A stretch of DNA of 64,000 nt from Schizophyllum amplum (lineage: Eukaryota > Basidiomycota > Agaricomycetes > Agaricales > Schizophyllaceae). Numbering within the stretch: the stretch's first letter is position 1; every line of letters begins with the position of its first letter. Under the pieces are notes generated by a model that worked only from the letters and a program-made list of their open reading frames with translations, was not told the origin of the DNA and searched no databases. Shown one piece after another: positions 55,265 through 64,000 of this stretch. The stretch covers positions 32,133 to 96,132 of the forward strand of contig VDMD01000096.1 of NCBI GenBank assembly GCA_007026445.1. Direction: 5' to 3'. A program made the position numbers and the translations under genes.

Positions 55265-58200
55265 TCATGGCACGAGTGGTATGCTCACAGCGCGACCACT
55301 GGAGATGAAGGCGCTGGTCTCGGAGGAAGAACACAGACAACCGCATCCACTCGGACATATTGGCACATCAAGCTTCCTCCAGCAAGATATATGGCTGACG
55401 TGCATGCAGCGGAGGCAGCTTTTCGACAAGCCTGATACCAGGGTTTGTCAGACACTTGTTAAGCCACAGGAAGAATAGCCCACTTACCTCTCACGGGTAA
55501 GCGACATACGGTACAGTTGGGAAGGATCTTCGTGTTCAGACAGTTCGGGCAAATCTTCCCTGCGCTTGTATCGCGCGAGAATTCCCCCGAGCAGCGCGTG
55601 CAACGGCTCACAAGACCTGCGCACAAGGTCAGCTCATGAAGCGTCGGATGACGCGGAGTCTCAACGAACCTAGCTTATGCTGAACAGGATCTGCCAGCCC
55701 ATTTCTTCTTGGTGGCACTGACTTGAGTAATTCCAGCCTCTTCTCCAGTAGCTGCCACCGGAAAAGAAGTTCCGCATATGCTTCAACGTGAGCGTAAAAT
55801 TGGCGAATCAAATTCGGATTGAACAAGTCCCTGCGAGGCGTCAGCGTCTATGGCTGCCTATGGTATGAGGAGCATACTGGTTGTCAGACTTGATTACCGA
55901 TTCCTCCTTGAAAACCAACCGCTTCTCCGTGATTACCTGATCAGCCCTCACGGGAGGTATCCTCGAGAATGTCGGCCTTCTCGAGCGCTGCCCCGCCCGA
56001 CCGCCCGATCCCGCAGATGAATATGATGACTGCATGACAGGTGGAGACGGACCCTGCTGTGAGCCAAAGACGGACTCGTTCCACGACTTGGATATGGGCT
56101 CGTTTAAAGGCGAGAGTATGGAGTTTTGTCGTGGCCGACGGGTACGTGGTATTGGTGAATCGGGCCCGCGTAATACTCTGCTCGCCGGGACAGGTATCGA
56201 TGACCGTGGCGCTAACGGTGTAGTAGGTGTCGGAGGTTTGGGTGTGTACGGAGACGTCTCACTCATAGGAGTGGCGAGCCCTTCACGCAGCGTGTCCTGC
56301 ACGCCGGCGAGGTATTGCCGCATTGTACCGGTGTTGAAAAGACTCGACCATGAACCGCGGGAGGAATTCGACGAAGAGAGCGCTGCGTTGATTAGATTCC
56401 GCGAGGGGGAGATGTTCCCGGACTGATGCTGCCAGGGCGGGGAGTGAGGGCTGGTACGTGAGCGGCGCGCTGTAAAGTAGTCGAGGTTGGCGATGTTGGC
56501 GGACAAAGGCGTCACACGACGACCTGTTACCGGCGATTTTGGTTGTATGGCACTGCCTCCGCTTTGCTGGTGGTCGAATGCCTGGAGGACAACTGCAGAG
56601 ATCATTCCGAGCATCTGTAGGTCCTTGGCGGCGCAGAAATCCTGGAAGCTACAATCGGGAAGGTCAATGTCACCTAAAATGATGCATAGAATCACCTACA
56701 AGTTCAACACGAGTGTTTGTACGGCGCTCATTTTCTTATATTTATGGGGCTCGTCGCCGCCCTCCATAGCAGGAAAAAGCGATGCAAGGGCATCGAAAAC
56801 CCTTTGATGATCGTAGCGACCGTGGGTCTGGGCCACCTCTGCATTCGTGCGACAAACGTCCTCCAAGGCTTCGCCATGGAAAATGTAGTCTATCGCGACC
56901 TTCCGATCCGCACCCGTAAGGCCCAGCGTATTCGTCACGGCGATCGTACTTCTCCGCATCGGCAGCACGTAGCTCTGTGGCTGATCATCCGCGTGCGATG
57001 CAAGCTCTGGTCGATACTGCAGCGGCGAGAACGTGAGCAAGTTCGTCATGATGCGCGAGATGTTTTCTGCATCGCCACGGCGTCGAGGGTCGGCTTTGCC
57101 GCTACGCTCGGGCGTAAAGCTACCAAGGCGGTCAACGGCGTCGTAAATGAGCGCAGGATGTTTGAAGAGCTTGGGCGTGGCATCCTTCCCCGCAGCAGCG
57201 TCGTCTGGAGAACCGGAAACATCGCGCAGGAGACTGCGCACAATGCGAGGTGGTGCGCGGAAGAAACAAATTAGTTCTCCTGCAAATCCAGTCAGGTGTT
57301 ATTTCGACCGTTAGGCGAGAAACGCACCGTTAGGTCCGAAGGCGCCCTGCGACGTTCTTGGCTCCGTCAGATTCTTGTTATTACGCAATAGCGAGACGGT
57401 CACGTCTCTCGACTTCCGGTTGTCCTCCTCGTCGGAGGAAGACTCGGAGTCAGGGTATAACGGACCGCGAGCGTGCTCGTCCTCCCTGGCGAACAACAGA
57501 AATCGGAGACATGCTTCCAAGCAGGGCCGCCGATGTTGTCGGATTGTACGCAACCGACGGAGGATGTACGCAAAATCTTTCATGGATATAAGGGGACTAC
57601 GCTCCAGCTCGACGCTGGGCGTGCCGCCTGGGTGTTGCGCTTGTGGGTAGTCTTTGGGGAAGGTGAAGGTGACGCGGAGGAAGACTGAAGTTTTCTCTCC
57701 CCAAGGACCGTGTAGGCCAAGCGTGCAGGTGCGCTTCTTGGTTAAATCGAACTATAAATTCACGTTAGTTAGCTGTGGTACTGTATAAGATACAATTACC
57801 TTCTCGAGTTTGATCTGTCGCTCAGCCAGTTTCCCCAGCTTCCCGACTACGGATTTGATCCTTAACGGGAATCAGCAAGCACCAATATACAAGGTGCGAG
57901 TTCCACCCACTCATCCGCGAGCGACTGCTCTCCTTCTTTCTTCTCCTCTTCGCTATCGCTCTCGACCCGGTTGATACTCCTTCCCCGAACCGCTGACGCC
58001 GGTCGTGACTGCGATCCGGTAGGACTCACATCGCTCCCCCGCCCCGAACTACTGCCTCTTCTCCCACCCACACGCACATTCGACAGCCACGTGAACGCAT
58101 CCATGCGCGTCGCCACCGATTTGCCCGTCACGCTCCCCTTACTCATCGTCCCCGTCTTCTTCAGGCTGGCGATCTGCGGAATCGGCAGGGCGCGTGTGGC

Positions 58201-60113
58201 GGACGCGCGGCCCTGCTTGCTAGTGGGCTTGTCTGCACCCAGGGCAACGGGGGCGGAGGTGGTGGTCATGCTGGGCGGGAGGGCGCGAACCTCGGCGAGG
58301 ATGGAGCGGTTGCCAATAGGAGCGGAGAGCATGGACTGGGGCGCAGATTGGGCAGGGCTGCGGAAGGAGACGTCGCGGTAGCTCTGCACGTCGAGAGACG
58401 GCCGTTTCCCGGAGCGGCCTCTGTTCTGGCCGAATTCATGTCCGACGCGCTGAGTGAGTAATGAATACCGGTTTTGAGCAGGTTTTGTCTGTAAATACCT
58501 CGAGTGTAGCGTGATCGACTGGCCAAAAACGTAGCGTCCGATCCTTGGACCAGGTAATGAGCTGGAAGTCATCTGGACAGCGTGAGACAGGCAAGAGGCA
58601 AACACAAGATCACGCCACATACCCTGCTCGCCCTTCCGCCACACAAACTCTTTGACGACATCGGTGTGGCCCTCGAACACTTCTATGGGTTCGCAATAGT
58701 CATCCCGGGCGTAAAGTTCCAGCGCCGTCTCCCCTCTCTGCGGCAGACTCATCACACCCTCACCGAACGGCAGATTGCGTGCCCGCCAAACAGGATACGA
58801 TGTATATATGGTGGCCTTCGCATCGGAGGACTGCACGCCAGGCGTGTCGGACAGGCAATTAATATCCCAGAATTTGATCGTGCGGTCGAGCGAGCAGGTG
58901 ACTAGTTCGTTTCGTGCGCTGTGCGACCAGTCAAGGCCGTAGATCTTCGAGCGGTGGGCAGGTATCCGCGCCGTGGGGAGGGAGCCGTTCTGCAAATCGT
59001 TGAGCTAGCCGCTGGACATCTTTGTCAGCACGCACTCTTCGATCCCAAACAAGGACCTCGTTAGCGTGAGATGAGGCAATGACATTGGCGTCGTGTCTGT
59101 TCCACTTGACGTGTGTTCCTCCGCCAGCTGAATTGCTGAGTTAGTATCTTCTTGAATAATGATAGAGAATATCATACCGTGGAAGGCACATAGCCCTACG
59201 CAGATATTGGTCAGAATTTCGCTTGGCAAGAAGACGTAGAGCTGACCTATACTCGGCTTGCGTGGATGCCGCAAGTCCCACGCCCATAGCCAGGAGTCAA
59301 TACCCGTGCTGATGACTGTGTCGTACTCGCTTGTATGCCAGTTGATGTCGGTGATAGCCCGGTAGTGCGAGTGTAGTATGTGCTGTATGGACGTTTTTCC
59401 CTGGAGCATGAGGTTCCATATCAATCTGCGATGATATTTACGTTCAGCGCGGCGCAGGAGACAGAAAGAAAGACGTACAGTTTCTCGCTGGACGTGGAGA
59501 CGACGTATTCGGAGCGAGCTACGTGCGGGTTCCATTGCACATCGGCGACATCCCATGTCCCTCCTTGCGGCAGGAAGCGGGGAACCTCGAGCGGGGCTTC
59601 CAGATCAATTATGAACAGCCCGCGGCGCCTGTTTTGTTGTCAGCTATGGCAAGCTTAGAAGGACGCTTGACACTTACGCCGCAAGAACGAGGTCTCTTGA
59701 AGATGGACTGATGCTGATCTGGGAAAAGTTTAGAGCTGCCGACGACATTGGTGTTGAGGTCTACTAACGTTGCCCACTGCATCGCCTACGAGCGTCTTCA
59801 TGTCGATCTGGAGGCTCTGAGCAAAGTGCGCTCCCTCTTCTGCAGAGGACGGTGCTTCAATTTCCACGTGGTCGTCGTCCAAAGCTGAACTATCCGTGTC
59901 GTTCAAGTCTTCCACCGGCAGTCGCAAGGGACTCGACGCCGGAGGTGACCTGTCCAAACCTTGCCTCTCGGCAAGGTTTGCCATGCGCGCTTGTCGTCGG
60001 GCGCTCAGGACGCTCCCTGAGGTACGCCTGGCGAGTGCAACATCAGGTAGGGCACGATTCTGAAGACGTAACCGGCTAGCGTTCGTATTCGTGTCGGACC
60101 TTTGCGGTATCAT
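55265..60113 (-). CDS. WDR59 / Mtc5 (Sea3) homologue, GATOR2/SEACAT subunit
   Basis: A subunit of the SEA/GATOR2 complex, which opposes GATOR1 and so favours TORC1 activity when amino acids are present. The ATG at 60113 opens a disordered leader. A WD40 propeller follows (WDVADVQWNPHVARSEYVVS, HYRAITDINWHTSEYDTVIS, SWLWAWDLRHPRKPSI, HRSKIYGLDWSHSARNELVT, LDRTIKFWDIN). Next is an RWD domain at about 57850-57350 (LRVTFTFPKDYPQAQ, VELERSPLISMKDFAYILRR). A long linker with a helical middle domain (around 57240-56700) leads to YAELLFRWQLLEKRLELLKS. The C-terminal zinc-ribbon/RING has paired cysteines (RCTRCSGEFSRDTSAGKICP, CTVCRLPVRGLSKSCLRCMH, CPSGCGCLC); the last intron falls inside the RING. 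Stop at 55265. About 1,250 residues, domain order as in WDR59. Confidence 0.92.
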
Positions 60114-60320
60114 GGGCGTGCACGTATGTCGACAGACCCCACTTGTCTATGTGGAGTCCTGAGAAAGGAAGAGCAACCCAGCGCGCAATCGCCGATTCGC
60201 CGCAGCTTGCCGGCCGGATAAAGACAGATGAACGTGAACGGCAAGGTGCGAACAAAGCCTTCCTTTCCGGGAGAGAACTCGCACGCTTGAATCACACACG
60301 CGTCGTCGTCGCATGCGACG
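60114..60320. promoter_or_regulatory. Shared intergenic promoter, WDR59 / NPR3
   Basis: 207 bp separate the start codons of two divergent genes with opposing roles upstream of TORC1. No TATA box is evident, so regulation may be shared. Confidence 0.6.
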
Positions 60321-62739
60321 ATGGCGGAGACGCTGTTGGCGATCTTGCTCGTAACCTCCTCGGCGACGGGACCGACGCTGGTGCACAAATATCCTGCAAA
60401 TCCGGTCCCTTCACCACGACTCTCGCGCTACCGACCAGAAAAGGCGGAAGTCCTGCCCATTTCCAACCTCGATAATCCGTGGCGCACCTCGCATGCCTTC
60501 GAGCCCAGCGTCCACGAGCCCCGGTCGACTGCCGCGACAAATGGCGCCGAGTACACATGGCGCAAGCCAGCGTCTGCGATACGCGTGCGGTCAGCCTCAG
60601 TGTCCACGAGAAATCAAGCGACCAGCGCGACGCCTCCCAAGAACGCGCACCTCGCCGCATCGCCGGCCAAGGACGATGAATACGCTCGCGTTCTGGGATA
60701 CAATCCCGAATTCTTGACAAGCCTGCTCTGTCCCCATGCCTCTATGTTCCACCAGAAGTTCGAACTCATCGTCGACGAGCTCGCGTTCATTGGGCATCCT
60801 GTATGCGCCTACCCAGACGGGACGTGGAAGTTCAAACCGGAGACGGGCAAACCATACGCACGCGGACGCGGGTCGAGGAATCGCCAGGTATCGCAAGAGG
60901 ACGCCGATCCATCCGACGCACATCCCACAGAGCATCTAGGGACGAAGAGCGACTGGCTGCAAAGCTTCCACCTTGTCTTGGTCCTCGACCTCCCCGATCC
61001 TTCCTCTTGCAACTCGGGAAACGTGTGGAAGTACTTTGACATAATATACGAGCGCATTGCCTTCAACATCACCGCCGTGCTTTTTCGAGAACAAGTGGTC
61101 TCCAACTTCGTCGAGCTAGAATGTGAGCGGCTCACCAGTCTGCGAGAGGCGTGCATAGCGAATGGTGAGCCACTTGCGCTCTCGCCCGTCTCTTCTCTCA
61201 TAAGAAGCAAAGGGCAACCCTTCTCGGATTACATGGCTCAAGCGCTTGCACAAACATCCATCGCCCCTGCTGTGCAAGTGCTCTTCGACTCCATCAAGAC
61301 CTCTACCATAGCCTACATCACCATCCACGATCTTCCCATGGAACTACAACTCCCTCCCTACCTTGACACCCTCCTCCATGTCGCCGGAGACGACGACATT
61401 GATGAGCTGCAAGAGCAGGATGCCGCAGACATGTGGGGGCCACATATGAGCTTTGGATGGAGACTGGAGACTCTCGCTCCCTGGAAAAGCATCCTGCTGC
61501 TGGAGAAGGACGGCTTTGACCCATTTGCAAGTTTACGCGGGCCTCATGTCAGTGTCAATGACCGTCCGTTGGTCGACGGCCTCATTCGCTTCCTCGAGGT
61601 GGCGTCGATCACCCTGTCGTAAGTTTTCAGCAAAGTAGCAATAATCTTCGTTCACTGATTGCACGAATCCAGGCTTGCGGACATGTCGAGCCTGCTGGAT
61701 TGGGACCTCGACACTCAGGTGTACCCCGTGGTACGCTGGTTGGTTGAACATCGGAGAGCCAAGATCGTGGATGTCGTACATCCCGGGCTGAAGACTGTAT
61801 TCACTCTTCCGCCCAAATTCGAGCAGCCGTGAGTTAAAGATCGAATGCAACATGCGTCTTGCTGATGACTCCCGTTGCAGGCTCAAAGAGTTGACCATTG
61901 AATTCGACAAGGAGTTCACAGATCCCGTAGCGTCCCTACCCGAGATCCTGTCTCTCATATCTACCGCGCCGTCGAAGCAAAGCGACAACCACTTCTACGC
62001 GACGGTAGTTCAGCACCGTGACCTCATATCGGTCTACCACGATGTCGTCCTTTGGATGCTCAAGCGCGGCCTCCTTATCCGGCTCTCACTGCGCATCCGC
62101 ATCGTTGCCACCCGTGAGGTTAAAGAGCGGGCCAAGTTCCGTAAACACCAGCACGTTAAGCCCAACCTCGACGTCGAAAAGCCGAATCCCGCTCTACACC
62201 GTCCGCCGGCATTGCCTTGGCTGTCGCTCTCGCCCAAGGCCGCGCATAGTTATTCTTTCCCCGGCCGCATGCGCTCTAGCGAGAGTCATGTAAGTGCGCT
62301 AGTGATCCGGGAGGATGACGGAGAGAAGCTGGCCGACGATGATGACGACGTGTTTGAGGAGAACGCGGAGGGGGCAGCGTCCGAAGAGGACGATGATGGG
62401 GGTGCTGCGTCGATCATCACTGATCCAAGCCAAGCGACGCCGCTGCAGCAGTTGTGGCTGGCGACGATGTCGGAGGGCAAGAATGAGCATATTGCACACC
62501 GGTTCGCGCAGTGAGTGCTTCTTGGCTTTGGAGGATGGACGGCGTGGCTGACTGGTTGCAGCATCAACCAGTACTTTGACGGGAAGATGACGGACGATGA
62601 GATCTTGTATCGAGCGGAGATTACGAGGAAGCAGTTGCGGGAGGTCCTGCATGTTACGAGGAATATGTGCGTTGCATCCCGAGCTTCGAGAAATTCCACT
62701 GACCAGCCCTTGCAGCTTCAGACGTTTTTGCACCCGTAA
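60321..62739 (+). CDS. NPR3: NPR3 (nitrogen permease regulator 3), GATOR1/SEACIT subunit
   Basis: NPR3 and NPR2 form a longin-domain heterodimer. With DEPDC5/Iml1 they act as the GAP that inactivates the Gtr/Rag GTPases and restrains TORC1 under amino-acid or nitrogen limitation. The first exon (60321-61620) starts MAETLLAILLVTSSATGPTL and continues VHKYPANPVPSPRLSRYRP. The conserved LGYNPEFLTSLLCPHASMFH, FELIVDELAFIGHPVCAYPD and SFHLVLVLDLPDPSS form the longin core. Further exons carry YHDVVLWMLKRGLLIRLSLR (a winged-helix-like region), an acidic insertion (KLADDDDDVFEENAEG) and INQYFDGKMTDDEILYRAEI. The end is LQTFLHP at 62739; whether a final 63-nt in-frame intron (from about 62653) is removed is uncertain. 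About 740 residues. Confidence 0.93.
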
Positions 62740-62853
62740 TATGTATGGAACCACCAATCGAAGTGCATGCAGGCTGCGAAGACCAAGAAATATGCATGTC
62801 TACAAAATGGATATACAGCATCTTCGTAGGTCTGGCAAAGGCTGGGACTGGTT

Positions 62854-64000
62854 TCAGTCGATGGTCTGTTCCGCTATCTGGTTCTGCTCCAGCTTGTGGT
62901 GTGTCCAATGCTCGTTACCTGCGATGAAGTCTGCCCGGACGACCTTGCCACGAAACACGATCAACCCGCCTCGTTCCATCTTCACGACAATGCCTTCAGC
63001 CGTCTCGTCACTGAATGATGACTGGCGTGTCACCATCGCCAACAGCTCTTCGTTGCTCGGCATTTTACCCATGAAGCAGCGGCACCATTGGGATGCTCGT
63101 CTTCGCCAATGCTGCCTTCATCACCTTGCGACCCAGCCACGCGTCTCGTGCTCGGTCGTAGAGGTCAAGGCGACAAAACGCCCGGGCAGTCGCGAATAGC
63201 CCACTGAATGTCGCGCAGCCAGCCACTCGCCGAACAACACGTAGCGCTCTGGGTATCGCGCGTCGCGTCCGAGCACGTTTCGCAATCCGGCGCAATGCGC
63301 CGCCAGCCATGCGAAGCGCGCGGAATTGTGCATGGCTTCCCGCATGCACGTAATGTGACGGTTCTGCGCACCAGGATTTCCTCTGCGCCCAGCGAGAATC
63401 CCATGTTCGCGCCGTCCAGCTTCTCAGTGATGACGACGGTGGTATCGGGCGGTACAACGGGAGTCTGCGCGAGCACGACGTCGTCGTCGGCTGCTCCACC
63501 GAGGTCAAGAAGATGCGCGGTACGCGGGAATTTGAAGAGTCCCGCGGGAGGGACAGCCGTCTGACAAGCTCGTCCGCCGCCGCGAGCGACCTCACCACAG
63601 CGATCGCTGCGAAGCCCTCGTTTAGGGTAGGGCGCTGGAACTGCTCAGCCATTTGCGCGACCGCGGCCCGTACGCGACCCCCCGGCGGCAGAGTAGGATG
63701 CCCTGCGCGCTCCTGTGCGCGGGCAATACACAGGGTCGATGGATAGTCGAAGAGCACGCATACGGGCTTTTCCGCCCTGCAAGTGCGAGCCAGTTGGCGC
63801 GGTCGGCGCTGCCGGCATTGCAGCGGTCGAGGATCAGCCCGCGACCGGATGGGGTTGTCCAATCTGGCGCTCGCAAGCCGCTCGTCCGCTGGCGTCGTCT
63901 TGGCTGACGCGCACCCAGCGCGTGGACCTCGCGCGAGGAGCGCTTCCGCGAACCAACTCTTCCCTGCTCCGGGGAGGCCGACGAAAATGAGAAGGTCGGG
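62854..64000 (-). pseudogene. Polynucleotide kinase-RNA ligase gene with multiple frame breaks, 5' end off the window
   Basis: Order is kinase then ligase. Kinase: P-loop GLPGAGKSWF (63979 downward), DRCNAGSADRANW, CVLFDYPSTLCIARAQ, GHPTLPPGGRVR. Ligase of the Rnl2-like type: motif I EKLDGANMGF (nucleotidyl Lys, about 63397-63426), motif III-like YVLFGEWLAARHSVGYSRL (about 63205-63260), DLYDRARDAWLGRK, motif IV EGIVVKM (about 62977-62998), motif V KVVRADF. These blocks lie in all three minus-strand frames; about eight frame changes occur between 63925 and 63065 with no room for introns. Motif residues are kept, so the damage is recent or reflects indel errors near a contig end. Family role: healing and sealing broken RNA. 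It is convergent with NPR3, 114 bp apart. Confidence 0.75.

Overview
The window looks like nuclear DNA of a basidiomycete, most likely an Agaricomycete. It has GC-rich coding sequence and genes cut by many short introns (about 45-65 nt, GTRNGY donors, a CTRAY-like branch site just before a YAG acceptor). Gene spacing is small and strands alternate. Content includes F-box/LRR-type proteins, a GH5 exo-beta-1,3-glucanase with a long C-terminal extension, and an intron-containing tRNA-Gly. Gene models were spliced by hand, and a junction is given only where the reading phase checked.

Layout. 0-5.2 kb: an SR-rich low-complexity protein running off the left edge (-), an unrecognised protein (-), and an Arg/Ser-rich nuclear-type protein (+). 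5.3-9.4 kb: importin-9/Kap114 (-). 9.8-14.8 kb: a short F-box protein (-), mitochondrial ribosomal protein uS15m (+), and a type II membrane nucleotide pyrophosphatase/phosphodiesterase (+). 15.6-18.2 kb: a protein with a Gly-rich hydrophobic hairpin (+). 18.7-22.6 kb: a local array of an unrecognised helical protein family (two apparently intact copies, one frameshifted copy, one remnant). A fragment of the neighbouring adenosine kinase gene lies inside the array. 22.7-26.5 kb: adenosine kinase (-) and GH5 exo-glucanase (-). 27.7-31.3 kb: two tail-to-tail F-box/LRR-like genes. 32-36.6 kb: dynactin p150Glued (-). 37-42 kb: a possible E2-like remnant, an FAD monooxygenase (+), tRNA-Gly(CCC) with an intron (+), and a SET-domain protein (+). 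42.5-46.6 kb: enolase (-) and the ribosome-assembly GTPase NOG2 (-). 46.9-53.4 kb: raptor/Kog1 (+) and a C2H2 zinc-finger protein (+). 54.4-54.9 kb: a palindromic MITE with a TAA target-site duplication. 55.3-62.7 kb: WDR59/Mtc5 (-) and NPR3 (+), divergent. 62.9-64 kb: a polynucleotide kinase-RNA ligase gene (-) with about eight reading-frame changes, running off the right edge.

Function. Three proteins of one nutrient-sensing circuit lie within 16 kb: raptor (TORC1 scaffold), WDR59 (GATOR2/SEACAT) and NPR3 (GATOR1/SEACIT). The last two share a 207-bp intergenic region. NOG2, a 60S assembly factor, shares a 233-bp intergenic region with raptor. The rest is mostly housekeeping (import, mitochondrial translation, glycolysis, purine salvage, wall glucan turnover, dynein transport) mixed with fast-evolving accessory genes. 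The most unusual structures are the array with the trapped adenosine kinase fragment, the MITE, and the frame-broken RNA-repair gene.
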